The notes: generated from the sequence alone by a model not told the origin. 64,000 bases of DNA from an uncultured Lachnospiraceae bacterium (GCA_934432885.1 CAKRYY010000002.1:41362-105361), one strand, 5' to 3'. Positions 35,700 through 44,651 are shown, numbered from the stretch's first letter. Made by a program: numbers and translations.

Positions 35700-36812
35700 T
35701 TACTTTTCCTTTTCACTTAATGTTTCTTTTACTTTTTCCAGTAGCCCTTCTAAACTACTTATATTATAAAATGTATCTATATTCTTTTCCATTACACATA
35801 ACAATTTGCCATAGTTCTCCATAAGTGAACTCTGCAGTTTTTTTTGTACCAAATTGAAAATCGCATAAGTTCTGATTTTATTGCTAAATAAAATATTGGG
35901 CAGTAAAAAACTTGAGCTGTAATATCCTATAATAACTTTATTATCTGCCATTCCATTCAAACAGTATAGTTCCCATAAAACATCGCTTTCCAATATATTC
36001 GCAGCATCTTCTACTTCTTTATATATCTCGCGCTTTTCTCTAGGATGCTTTTTAATTATAAAATTATCTTTTCCTACTGTGCTTCCTATTCTCTTAATTA
36101 TACTTAGAATCTCTCTTTTATCAAAATCTCCATCATACGCATGGTCCAAAAAAATAACATCCTGCTCAATCCTTTGGTTTTGATAGCCAAAAACTCGATT
36201 TAACTTTTCTACATAATTTTTATCGTTTTTATCAATTACCGGAACTCTAATAAATTTATGCCTTGACGTATATGCTGCAAGTTCAGGTTTGCACAAATAA
36301 ATATCATACTCTGCGTTATCTAAGTTACCATATTTCCAAATATATCTGTCAAGAACATTCATCCATTTATTCCATGCTCTGCCATATCGTGGATGTATTT
36401 CAGGTGCTTCTGCAATATAACTCGCAATAGCATCTGAAATAAGATGCCAACAATATTTTTGCTTATTTACAGCAGAATATTTATATAAATAATAGTATAT
36501 CCATGTTGGATTCCAAAAAAAGATGTCGCTATAGCTACTGGGATCTATTTGCAAATAACACTTTACCCCATAATCCGGATTCCAAAAAGCAATCCAGCTT
36601 TTAATCTCAGAAAGCTTATTGTCTTCTATAAAATAAACGCTGTTAAATATTTCCTCCAATTCCCTATTTTTATAGATATTAAGAAACGTTTTCCCAATCA
36701 ATACAATGTCTGCATCTTGTTCCTTCAATCTATTTTTCCGTATCTGAAGAGCAAGCAATAACTGCATCTGTGTCTTGACAAGCATTAAGCATCTCTTTTT
36801 CCTGTCATTCAT
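35700..36812 (-). CDS. GT52/sialyltransferase-like protein, candidate CMP-Kdo transferase
   Basis: A 370-residue soluble protein with the layout of GT-B bacterial sialyltransferases (GT52/GT38 type). Near residue 135 LISDAIASY stands where those enzymes have a DDG/EDG-containing stretch. Near 255 IIKKHPRE matches the HP motif that contacts CMP. Near 300 GYYSSSFLLPN matches the Ser/Thr motif. As kdsB follows after 1 nt, the natural donor would be CMP-Kdo. No sialic-acid genes are present. The acidic motif is degenerate (SDA), so activity needs proof. Start ATG 36812 has AGGTG 6 nt upstream; the longer frame to 36842 overlaps the acetyltransferase gene. Confidence 0.6.
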   Translation of the reverse strand: MNDRKKRCLMLVKTQMQLLLALQIRKNRLKEQDADIVLIGKTFLNIYKNRELEEIFNSVYFIEDNKLSEIKSWIAFWNPDYGVKCYLQIDPSSYSDIFFWNPTWIYYYLYKYSAVNKQKYCWHLISDAIASYIAEAPEIHPRYGRAWNKWMNVLDRYIWKYGNLDNAEYDIYLCKPELAAYTSRHKFIRVPVIDKNDKNYVEKLNRVFGYQNQRIEQDVIFLDHAYDGDFDKREILSIIKRIGSTVGKDNFIIKKHPREKREIYKEVEDAANILESDVLWELYCLNGMADNKVIIGYYSSSFLLPNILFSNKIRTYAIFNLVQKKLQSSLMENYGKLLCVMEKNIDTFYNISSLEGLLEKVKETLSEKEK

Positions 36813-36820
36813 AACTTCAC

Positions 36821-37426
36821 CTATCTCCAAACATTTTCCCACCTATGGGTTTCAAAATTATATTTTTTAATAATTTTTGCTGGGTTTCCCACCGCCATAG
36901 TATAAGGAGAAATAGATTTTGTTACTACTGAACCCCCCCCTATTATACACTTTTCGCCAATCTCCACTCCTGGTAAAATTATTACAGCTTCTCCTATCCA
37001 GCATCCATTTCCAATTTTAACCGGAGCGCACTGCAAAGACTGCTTTCCATAGCAGACTGCTGCCTCGGGATCTATTCCATGATTTTCTGAAACGATACAT
37101 ATATTGCTTGCCATCGTAACATCATTTCCTATCACGACATCAGCTCCCGCCAGAATACACAAATGGTACCCTATAAAAGTATTATTGCCAATACAAATAT
37201 GTCCCTTTTTCTCCGTCCTTTCTGGATATACTTGTATTCTTGCATTTTCAAGTATCGTCGTTCCACTCCCTATCTCTATCAATTCCGTATGTGAAACTAT
37301 AAACGGATAGCAGACACGGGAACTTTTACCAATTTTCGATAATTGCCCAGCCATTGCTTTTTCTTGCAAATGCACATATACCAATTTTATTCTTCTAATA
37401 AACTCACAAAAAACTTTTGCAATCAC
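36821..37426 (-). CDS. hexapeptide-repeat O-acetyltransferase (WcaF/WbbJ-like)
   Basis: A 201-residue left-handed beta-helix transferase. Repeated [IV]-G-x-x units are visible (IGNNTFIGYH, IGNDVTMASN, IGNGCWIGEA, IGEKCIIGGG), and SENHGIDP supplies the catalytic histidine. The end IAKIIKKY-like MAVGNPAKIIKKY is typical. It would acetylate a sugar with acetyl-CoA in the cytoplasm. The frame opens with GTG 37426, overlapping the epimerase gene by 23 nt; ATG 37354 is an alternative that would shorten it by 24 residues. Codons 163-165 are a run of eight G, see the repeat entry. Confidence 0.85.
   Translation of the reverse strand: MIAKVFCEFIRRIKLVYVHLQEKAMAGQLSKIGKSSRVCYPFIVSHTELIEIGSGTTILENARIQVYPERTEKKGHICIGNNTFIGYHLCILAGADVVIGNDVTMASNICIVSENHGIDPEAAVCYGKQSLQCAPVKIGNGCWIGEAVIILPGVEIGEKCIIGGGSVVTKSISPYTMAVGNPAKIIKKYNFETHRWENVWR
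36933..36940. repeat. C8/G8 homopolymer inside the acetyltransferase gene
   Basis: Eight consecutive C on the plus strand encode Gly-Gly-Gly (GGG GGG GGT) on the minus strand, within IIGGGSVV. Slippage by one base would shift the frame about 38 codons before the end and remove the conserved C terminus. It is a possible phase-variation tract; the glycines themselves are common in this family. Confidence 0.6.
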
Positions 37427-38282
37427 GCTGTTTCATTTCTCTTTCTGAATAATATTGTTTCATAATTGTATCTATTTTTTCGCTGTTCCCCCAAATCCTA
37501 GGAGAATCATAATCCCTTTCAGGATACGCACCATATTGCAGCTTAATATCCCAATGGTTCTCTTTTATAAAATTCTCTACTTTTTCAGAAAGAGAGATTG
37601 TCTTTCCAGTACAAACATTTATGATTCCGGTTATTTTCGCCTGAATACTTGCAGCAAAAATCTGTCTTGCTAATTCCTCTATATGGATAAAATCATATTC
37701 ATTTTTTCCCAATGTGAATGGAAATATTTTTTTTCCATCTTCAACTGCCTGGCATAATTTTGCAAAAATAGAACTTCCTCTTGCATCATCTCCGTAAATA
37801 TAAAAAGCTCTTAGCCAGTGAACACTTATTGGTTTGTTCTTTGTGTAGAGAAGCAGCCATTGCCTCAATGAATTCTTGGAAATCCCATACATTGACATCG
37901 GATTGCACGGAGTTTTTTCATCTACCTCTCCATTCCAATAGCCTATCTCGTGCATGCTTCCCATAACAGAAAGATTCTGCAGTCCTCCATCCAGCATATT
38001 TTTTAAAAATGTAACATGTGCAGATAAATCTTCCATGTGTGCGTTTGAATTATGAACAAATCCATCTCTCCATGCTAAATGAATAAGAATATCCGGCTCC
38101 CCTAACGTCTTATAAATATTCTTTTCTCCGCTGAAGATTGATGTTTCAACAATCTTTGCTCTTTCATCCATTCCCTTATAGCCAAAATCAGACACATACA
38201 CATCATAATTTTCATTCAGAAATGTCTTTACTACATGCCTGCCAATATAGCCATTTGCACCAGTTATTAAAATTTTTTTCAC
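37404..38282 (-). CDS. NAD(P)-dependent sugar epimerase/dehydratase/reductase (extended SDR)
   Basis: A 292-residue extended short-chain dehydrogenase. The cofactor loop is ITGANGYIGRH, the catalytic pair Y132-x3-K136 is in MYGISK, and SVMGSMHEIGYW carries the Ser region. The family acts on nucleotide sugars such as dTDP- or GDP-4-keto-6-deoxy hexoses (for example talose or abequose-type reductases). No matching 4,6-dehydratase is seen in the window, so the precursor would come from elsewhere. It lies between a GT11-like gene and the acetyltransferase gene in a run of modifying enzymes. The precise reaction is not assignable. Confidence 0.82.
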   Translation of the reverse strand: MKKILITGANGYIGRHVVKTFLNENYDVYVSDFGYKGMDERAKIVETSIFSGEKNIYKTLGEPDILIHLAWRDGFVHNSNAHMEDLSAHVTFLKNMLDGGLQNLSVMGSMHEIGYWNGEVDEKTPCNPMSMYGISKNSLRQWLLLYTKNKPISVHWLRAFYIYGDDARGSSIFAKLCQAVEDGKKIFPFTLGKNEYDFIHIEELARQIFAASIQAKITGIINVCTGKTISLSEKVENFIKENHWDIKLQYGAYPERDYDSPRIWGNSEKIDTIMKQYYSEREMKQRDCKSFL

Positions 38283-38308
38283 AATACAGTTCCTTTTCTC
38301 CTACCCTA

Positions 38309-39229
38309 TCAGCATCTGATTAGGTGCCAATTTGTTTGATTGTCATATATGCCAATGGGATCGTCAGTATTTTTCCATTTTGATGGAGCCACAACTATTT
38401 TCTCATTATTTTCAGATAAGAATTGAGCCCACCATCCAAAAGAAGTATTATTTATAACAAAATGTTTGCAAAGACTCATCGCCGCTAAAGATAAATGCGC
38501 TGGAAATTCTTTAGGCTGACATAAAACTTCAAATTGCTCATCATCCAGATATTGTTTTTTTGCATATTCTACATTATCTGAACATAAAAAGAACAGTGGA
38601 TTCTCCACTTTTTCCATAATATAGGCAAGTGCCTCTTTATAATAATTCTCGTGACAAACATCATAAGCGTAATTGCCTGCATTATGCTCAACTTTAATAC
38701 TGATACAAACAGAATTTCTTTCTTTTAATCTATCAATAAATGGATAGCCAGCCTCTGAAAGCTGATTTTTCAAGTCAAAGCATTTCTTTATCTCTGACTT
38801 ATTACTTTGAAAAAAGCGTTCACTCTGAAAATAGCCACTTAAAATAAGATTTCTCTTTAGGTTTATATTATAATCACAATATCCACGTTCAATCCCAATC
38901 AGTCCCAATCTATTTAAGACGGGCTGCCACTTTTTTTCTAACAAAAACTGATGTCTGGCATCTGCTCTGCAAATTAGACGTATATATAATTTATACATAA
39001 CGTAGGGCAATAGGAATCGCCTTCCCAAAAGCATATTCTTGTCCTGCACGTACTCCACATTGGGTAATTCATACTCTCTGAGCGAGTTAATCCATCCCAT
39101 CTTCTTAACAGCAGTTTCATCAACTATAACTTTTGTGCCTGTTCCCGCGATTTCCTGTAATGTACGGGCAAACGCATATTGAAAAAGCTGATTACCTATT
39201 CTCCCTTCTAAAAGCAAGTATATATCCAC
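38309..39229 (-). CDS. GT11-like (alpha-1,2-fucosyltransferase family) protein with degenerate motif
   Basis: A 306-residue GT11-type protein. GRIGNQLFQYAFAR opens the sequence and INNTSFGWWAQFLS is the later family motif. GT11 enzymes usually carry HxRRGDY for GDP-fucose binding. Here the same position reads CISIKVEHNAGNY, with the His and both Arg lost. Either the donor differs or activity is changed. The start is GTG 39229, with AAAGGGG 5 nt upstream; an out-of-frame ATG lies next to it. It is related to the 40477-41424 protein. Confidence 0.8.
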   Translation of the reverse strand: MDIYLLLEGRIGNQLFQYAFARTLQEIAGTGTKVIVDETAVKKMGWINSLREYELPNVEYVQDKNMLLGRRFLLPYVMYKLYIRLICRADARHQFLLEKKWQPVLNRLGLIGIERGYCDYNINLKRNLILSGYFQSERFFQSNKSEIKKCFDLKNQLSEAGYPFIDRLKERNSVCISIKVEHNAGNYAYDVCHENYYKEALAYIMEKVENPLFFLCSDNVEYAKKQYLDDEQFEVLCQPKEFPAHLSLAAMSLCKHFVINNTSFGWWAQFLSENNEKIVVAPSKWKNTDDPIGIYDNQTNWHLIRC

Positions 39230-39253
39230 ATTATCCCCTTTAGTGCCGCTTTA

Positions 39254-40360
39254 TCACTTCAATAATTCGCAACCTTTAATCTTTTCAACAACATAGTCAA
39301 CATCATTCATAGTCATACTTGGATGCAAAGGAATATTAAGTCCCGTTTCATTTAATTCCTCTGCATTTTTCAGAGAAGCGGTACTCTTATATAATGGATT
39401 CATGTGCAACGGATGATAACGCAGCGTTGTATATATACCATTCTCAAATAGATATTTTGCTACCTTATCTCTATTTGGTATTCTGATAAAATAAGTAAAG
39501 TATGAATGCTGATCTCCCTCTTTTGCATCTTCTGGAGTACCTATAGAATCTATCTTTTCAAACTCTCCTTGATAGATATCCCATATTTTCTTTCGATAAG
39601 CCTGCAAATCATCCAACTGAGTCAATTGCCCCAGTCCAATTCCAGCCGCAATATCCGATGGGCACATTTTAATAAATGGCTCCGTAATATTGTATTCCCA
39701 CCATCTTTCCTTTCCATGTGTAGATGCTTCGAATCCGCTCTTTCCTATCCCGCAATATCTCAATAATGCTGCACGTTCCATATATTCGTCATGCTTTGAA
39801 ACGACGCCTCCGCCTTCTCCGATTGCTAAATTCTTAACCGCATCAAAACTATATACACCTGCATCACCAATTGTTCCGCATGCTTTCCCTTTATATTGGG
39901 AAGCAATCGCATGGCAAGCATCCTCCACAACTGGGAAGCCTAATTCCATAATCGGATCCATGTCTACAGGAAGTCCCGCATAATGAACTACCATTATTGC
40001 AGACGTTTTATCTGTTATTTTTTCCTTAATCGTTTCTACAGTAATATTCTGGGAATGAATATCTATATCTGCAAAAACTGGAACACAGCCTGCAAGCATA
40101 ACTGCCTGTGCACAGGAAACCCATGTCAAAGTTGGTAAGATAATTTCACTGCCTTGCGGAAGATTCAATAATTTTATCGCTAAATATAATCCATTTGAAC
40201 CGCTGTCTACCAGTAAGAAACGTTTAACATCCAGACGTTTTGCAAGCGCCTCTTCAAATTTCTTTGTTTTTGGTCCCATCCCCATCCACTGCTTATTGAT
40301 GCTGTCTGAAACCTCCGCAATTTCTTTCTGACCTACTTTTGAACCAAACACATTAATCAT
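39254..40360 (-). CDS. DegT/DnrJ/EryC1/StrS-type sugar aminotransferase
   Basis: A 368-residue PLP enzyme. VDSGSNGLYLAIKLL and LPTLTWVSCAQAV are the N-terminal family motifs, VVEDACHAI binds the pyridine ring, and K176 in SFDAVKNLAIGEGG is the PLP lysine. It transfers an amino group to a keto-sugar nucleotide. GDP-perosamine synthase is one relative that would fit the GDP-mannose supply, but the needed dehydratase is not in view. The Asp (instead of His) in SFD before the lysine is a small deviation. AAAGGATG lies before the ATG. Its exact product is not assignable. Confidence 0.85.
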   Translation of the reverse strand: MINVFGSKVGQKEIAEVSDSINKQWMGMGPKTKKFEEALAKRLDVKRFLLVDSGSNGLYLAIKLLNLPQGSEIILPTLTWVSCAQAVMLAGCVPVFADIDIHSQNITVETIKEKITDKTSAIMVVHYAGLPVDMDPIMELGFPVVEDACHAIASQYKGKACGTIGDAGVYSFDAVKNLAIGEGGGVVSKHDEYMERAALLRYCGIGKSGFEASTHGKERWWEYNITEPFIKMCPSDIAAGIGLGQLTQLDDLQAYRKKIWDIYQGEFEKIDSIGTPEDAKEGDQHSYFTYFIRIPNRDKVAKYLFENGIYTTLRYHPLHMNPLYKSTASLKNAEELNETGLNIPLHPSMTMNDVDYVVEKIKGCELLK

Positions 40361-40430
40361 CTAAATTCATCCTTTCATTACCTGCAAGAAATATCCTTTT
40401 GTATCATTTAATTAGCCCTACCTTTTCCTC

Positions 40431-40459
40431 ATAGTACCACAAATATAACCTGCATACAA
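40431..40459 (-). promoter_or_regulatory. weak internal promoter candidate before the aminotransferase gene
   Basis: The 116-nt gap 40361-40476 holds TTGTAT (40459-40454), a 17-nt spacer and TACTAT (40436-40431) on the minus strand. It would start transcription about 60 nt before the ATG at 40360. Nothing else is visible in this gap except a 26-codon open frame. Confidence 0.3.
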
Positions 40460-40476
40460 GTGCGCCAAGCATTCCA

Positions 40477-41424
40477 TCAATCATGATAATTTCTTGCTTC
40501 CCCATCATTTGTCATAAAAGTCCAGCTTTTCTCATAAATATCAATGGGTTGATCGTCACGAAGCATCCATTTAACAGGTGCAATTACAATTTTATCTTTA
40601 TTTCTTGATAAATGCTGTACCCACCAGCTAAATGTTGAATTATGAATAATGAAATGTTTACACGCAGACATCAAACGTATCTTTTCCCATATCGGATTAT
40701 CTGAAGTTTCATAATGTACCTCTCCAGTAAGATGGAAATTATCGCGACACCATTCTACATTATCTGAGAAAATAATCCAAACGGGGTCTTTTATTCTTTT
40801 TCTGATATATTCAGCAGCCCGATAGAAATAATTTATATCATATTGGTAAACTCCCGATATATCTGGATTTTCTACGTCTTGCCGCTTAATGCTGATACAT
40901 ACAGATTGCTTTTCCGTAATTGCTTTATATAGTTCTTTATTTTGCTCTAATAATGGTCTTTTAGGTGTCAATTCATTACATATTTTTTCATCAATCTCCT
41001 CAAAATATTTGGGCGACTCAAAATATCCCCTTATGATTACATTCGAATTTTTGTAAAAGCGGTATGGAAAATATGCTGTCTCAAAGAAATAAATTCCAAA
41101 ACGCTCCAAGTGTTTTGCAATCCATAGATAATATGAATATGTTCTTTTTTCAAATTCTTTCATGCGGAACACTTTTTTAATCGCTTTAATCAGGTAAAAC
41201 CAAATTAGTTTAAGATTTCGAGGTTTAGAAACATACTTATATGGAACTACATTAAAGTCCTTCAGTAAATTATCGCTTCCTGACCATATAGTAGTATCAT
41301 TATGTATATATTGATAATCTATAATTAGTTTGCCTCCATTTTTCTCCTGTATCATTCTTGCAAAGGCATACTGAAAAAACTGATTACCACAGGCTCCATT
41401 CATTTTTAAGTATATCTTTCTCAT
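40477..41424 (-). CDS. second GT11-like protein with altered donor motif
   Basis: A 315-residue protein. GACGNQFFQYAFAR and IIHNSTFSWWVQHLS match GT11. The usual HxRRGD is CISIKRQD here, keeping one Arg and the Asp. The related 38309-39229 protein shares the CISIK element, so both belong to one divergent subgroup. The substrate may be GDP-fucose or another GDP-sugar. Its first 41 nt overlap the preceding GT2 gene, a larger overlap than elsewhere in the operon. Confidence 0.8.
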   Translation of the reverse strand: MRKIYLKMNGACGNQFFQYAFARMIQEKNGGKLIIDYQYIHNDTTIWSGSDNLLKDFNVVPYKYVSKPRNLKLIWFYLIKAIKKVFRMKEFEKRTYSYYLWIAKHLERFGIYFFETAYFPYRFYKNSNVIIRGYFESPKYFEEIDEKICNELTPKRPLLEQNKELYKAITEKQSVCISIKRQDVENPDISGVYQYDINYFYRAAEYIRKRIKDPVWIIFSDNVEWCRDNFHLTGEVHYETSDNPIWEKIRLMSACKHFIIHNSTFSWWVQHLSRNKDKIVIAPVKWMLRDDQPIDIYEKSWTFMTNDGEARNYHD

Positions 41425-42550
41425 AATTCTCTAACTTTTCCTCCAATTTTCGCGACCACTTTAACTGCATACTTTTTTTGTATAAATTATCCATAATATA
41501 TCTAAATAATTGTGGTACAAATATTTTTCGTATATTATAGGCCATATACGAATCATGTAGTAACTTTTTACCGAAGTTTCTGTTTTCCCTATACAAAGCT
41601 TTTCTTAGCCACCAGAAAAACAGTTCCTCTTTATAGATTTCAGAATCATATATCTCTTTTTTTTCATTAGCACTGACTAGTTCTTTAATAAGATTCATAT
41701 TATCATAAATAGTTCCTGTCAGCTTTGTATCCCGCATAACCGCATATAACTTTTCTTGATTTTCTGACGTCTCAGGCAATAACCGCTTTAAACACTTTAT
41801 CTTAATCATATCTGCAAAATGTCTTTGTTCACCAGCCTGTGCAGTTCCAATTTGCCCATCATGAATTCTGGAGATAAACAGCACTTCCTGCAAAGAATCA
41901 AGTGTTCCACATTCAATACATTTAACCCACATATCATAATCCTGTGCTTTTTTTATTGTAGCATCATAAGATAATCTATTCTTTTCTAAAAATTCTTTCC
42001 GAAACATAACAGTGGGATGAGTAAACTCTATATTTGAAAATGAAAGTCTAATCCTCATTCTTTCATTTTCAAATTTCCTATAGATGCCTGCAAATTGCTT
42101 ATTCCTTTTTACATCTGATACCCTCGGGAACAGCGTTTTCCCCTCATAAACATACGCACCACACGCAAGTACATCTATCTTTGCATGGCGTTCCATATAT
42201 GCAACCTGTTTTTCAATACGCTCAGGAAGGCATATATCGTCCGCATCCATCCTGGCAATATATTTACCCGACGCTTTCCCTAATGCAATATTTAAAGACT
42301 CTGTAAGACCTTTATTTCTTAAGTTTCTTAAAAGTATTAATTTCTTCTCCTGATGATTTTCCTCACTCTGTTGTTTATAAGCAGTTAAAAAATCGGAACA
42401 CCATTGTTCAGATGCGTCATCTATTATAATAAGCTCAATACTATGGTATGTTTGATTCAAAATACTATCTAACGCAGTCTTTAAATACTCTATTTTTGTA
42501 TTATAAACACAAATTATTACAGATACTGTATTCTCCTCACTCATACACAT
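41384..42550 (-). CDS. GT2 glycosyltransferase
   Basis: A 388-residue GT-A enzyme. VSVIICVYNTKIEYLKTAL opens the domain, DDAS and ARMDADDICLPERIEKQ are the UDP/metal site, and EFTHPTVMFRK with DYDMWVK comes later. The C-terminal 120 residues are alpha-helical and basic, as in many capsular GT2 proteins. Two in-frame ATG codons (42550 and 42544) each have a Shine-Dalgarno 6 nt away, so the start is uncertain by two codons. The sugar is unknown. Confidence 0.88.
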   Translation of the reverse strand: MCMSEENTVSVIICVYNTKIEYLKTALDSILNQTYHSIELIIIDDASEQWCSDFLTAYKQQSEENHQEKKLILLRNLRNKGLTESLNIALGKASGKYIARMDADDICLPERIEKQVAYMERHAKIDVLACGAYVYEGKTLFPRVSDVKRNKQFAGIYRKFENERMRIRLSFSNIEFTHPTVMFRKEFLEKNRLSYDATIKKAQDYDMWVKCIECGTLDSLQEVLFISRIHDGQIGTAQAGEQRHFADMIKIKCLKRLLPETSENQEKLYAVMRDTKLTGTIYDNMNLIKELVSANEKKEIYDSEIYKEELFFWWLRKALYRENRNFGKKLLHDSYMAYNIRKIFVPQLFRYIMDNLYKKSMQLKWSRKLEEKLENYEKDILKNEWSLW

Positions 42551-43556
42551 TCCTTACTCCCTTTTCTTCCCTTTGAATCCTATACCTTTTTACCACGCCA
42601 AGCAGCATACAGGTAAAGCGAATACCAAAAAGATGAACCAGGATACTTACAGCCTTTTCTTCTTTTCCCTCAACATAATCCAAATATATTTTTAATTTTT
42701 CAATTTTCTCTAAAAGAATCTTTTTTTCGTCACCGTGAAATAGAAAAAGATATCCTAAAATATCATGACAATATAGCTTTGCAAAAGTTCTGCGAAACGC
42801 TGTTACCAATTCCTTATCTGATTCTCTTTCTTGTAAGAAACTCTCCCATTCAATAAGGTGCTGCAGCTCGTCCCTTTTTAATTTTTTATTTTTTTTAAAT
42901 GACATAGTAGAATTTTTCCTAAAGCGTCGATAGAAATAATAGGAAGGCACCATTGACACCCGTTTTGCTGCCAATACTACTTTATCAATTAAAGCAAAGT
43001 CTTCTGCAAGCGTATCTGTAGGAAATGCAAATCTATAATTTCTCCAAAATTCCAATCTATAGCACTTATCGCAAGGGCTCCAATTAGGAGCATTTTCCAT
43101 CGTTTTTATTAAAGCATCTCTTCCCGATATTCCCCTATAGTTTTCCATATCCCAGTGCTTATACTCAGCAATTTTCTCTCCACGGATTTCGTACATTCCT
43201 TCCGACAAAACAACATCCGGCAAAGACCATTTACAACATTCGAAATAGAATTTTTCCAAAGTATTCTCGGCAATATAATCATCACTATCAATAAAAACTA
43301 TATAATCGCCTTTCGCTTTCTCTACCCCATAGTTTCTACTTGCAGATACTCCTGAATTTTCTCTTTCAAACAGCCTAATCTTATTATTTTTTTCTGCATA
43401 ATAACTGCATATTCCTTTGCTGGAATCTGTCGAGCCGTCTTCAATTAAAAGCAATTCCCAGTCTGTGTATGTCTGTCTTACAATGCTTTCTATACATTCA
43501 GCCAGATACTTCTCTACATTATAAACGGGTACTATTATGCTAAATTTTAATGTCAT
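42537..43556 (-). CDS. GT2 glycosyltransferase
   Basis: A 339-residue inverting transferase. FSIIVPVYNVEKYLAECI is the first strand/helix, then IEDGSTDSS and VFIDSDDYIAENTL. It resembles the 43605-44651 protein closely in its first 110 residues, so a duplication within the cluster is likely. Start: ATG 43556 places FSIIVPVYN at the usual distance from the N terminus. An upstream ATG at 43583 is in frame but has no ribosome site; neither start has a strong one. Confidence 0.87.
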   Translation of the reverse strand: MTLKFSIIVPVYNVEKYLAECIESIVRQTYTDWELLLIEDGSTDSSKGICSYYAEKNNKIRLFERENSGVSASRNYGVEKAKGDYIVFIDSDDYIAENTLEKFYFECCKWSLPDVVLSEGMYEIRGEKIAEYKHWDMENYRGISGRDALIKTMENAPNWSPCDKCYRLEFWRNYRFAFPTDTLAEDFALIDKVVLAAKRVSMVPSYYFYRRFRKNSTMSFKKNKKLKRDELQHLIEWESFLQERESDKELVTAFRRTFAKLYCHDILGYLFLFHGDEKKILLEKIEKLKIYLDYVEGKEEKAVSILVHLFGIRFTCMLLGVVKRYRIQREEKGVRNVYE

Positions 43557-43604
43557 TCTCTTATATTCACCCTGAAGTTCCATGTCTAAGCCATAAATAC
43601 CTTT

Positions 43605-44651
43605 CTATTCAAATCGTTGCTTTTTATTTATCTGTTCTGTCATTCTTTTTATTCTAATTAAAACTCCATCTATTAAAATAAGCAGTCTATACTGTTTATT
43701 TTTAAACAGTCTTATCCTCAGCTTATTACGATTTGAAATTTTTTTCTTCTCATAATTATCTAATATCTGTCGCAGAAAAGCATTGGCTCTTAATCTTTGC
43801 AAATTAGTTATCTTTTTCTGTATCGACAAACCCATATTGTTTATTCGAAATATACCATCCATAAAATCGTTAAGTACATTCCCGAAATAACTTTTTTCAT
43901 TTTTTACAGTCCCATATCCCGTTTTTTGAACCAAATAATATATTTTTTCCTTCACATATAGTATTTCCTCAAGCTTTTGGGGCGTTTTTTGATGAATCAA
44001 GCTCCCCTCTCGAATCCTATAATAATATAAGCATTGATTTAAAACTGCAACTCTATTAGACAATAGTATAAAATAAGCAGTTTGAAGTGCATCTTCCGCA
44101 TAATTTACTGGAACATAAATTTCTTCTAAATGCGGCAAGATTCGTTCTCTTAAAACTGCTTTTGTAAAAATTGATGTATATTGATCTGACCCCAAGAAAT
44201 ATAGTAATGCCTTTTCTTTTTCTATAACTTCATACTTTGTTTTCCCAAATGAATTTACACATATCCTATTTTTATAAGCTGTATATCTATTAAATATGAG
44301 CAGGTCCGGAGTATCTCTTCGAATATATTTTTCTACCTGCTCCAACAATGTTTCCGCATAATAATCATCTGAATCCAAAAAAAGGCAATATTTACCACTT
44401 GCTTTTAAAATACCCTGTTTTCTTGCCAGCATCAATCCCCTATTTTCCTGATGATATACTCGAATTTGAGAATACTTTTCTGCATAATCATTACAAATTT
44501 TTCCGCTATTATCAGTTGACCCATCATTGATTAAAATAACCTCATAATTTGTATATGTTTGTTTTAACACGGATTCAATACATTCTTTCAAGTATTTTTC
44601 TACATTATATACAGGAACTAATATACTGAACAAAGGTATTTTTTCTATCAT
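43605..44651 (-). CDS. GT2 glycosyltransferase
   Basis: A 348-residue GT-A enzyme. FSILVPVYNVEKYLKECIE, INDGSTDNSG and LFLDSDDYYAETLLEQ are the key motifs. ATG 44651 overlaps the stop of the GT4 gene (ATGA) and has GGAAATATT upstream; a longer frame to 44699 lies within that gene. The C-terminal region is basic and helical, probably associating with the membrane. The sugar cannot be predicted. Confidence 0.88.
   Translation of the reverse strand: MIEKIPLFSILVPVYNVEKYLKECIESVLKQTYTNYEVILINDGSTDNSGKICNDYAEKYSQIRVYHQENRGLMLARKQGILKASGKYCLFLDSDDYYAETLLEQVEKYIRRDTPDLLIFNRYTAYKNRICVNSFGKTKYEVIEKEKALLYFLGSDQYTSIFTKAVLRERILPHLEEIYVPVNYAEDALQTAYFILLSNRVAVLNQCLYYYRIREGSLIHQKTPQKLEEILYVKEKIYYLVQKTGYGTVKNEKSYFGNVLNDFMDGIFRINNMGLSIQKKITNLQRLRANAFLRQILDNYEKKKISNRNKLRIRLFKNKQYRLLILIDGVLIRIKRMTEQINKKQRFE

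Noticed and set aside
40404..40484. A 26-codon open frame in the gap before the aminotransferase gene (minus strand).
   Set aside because: It overlaps the end of the GT11-like gene, has no clear ribosome site and no recognisable sequence; most likely chance.
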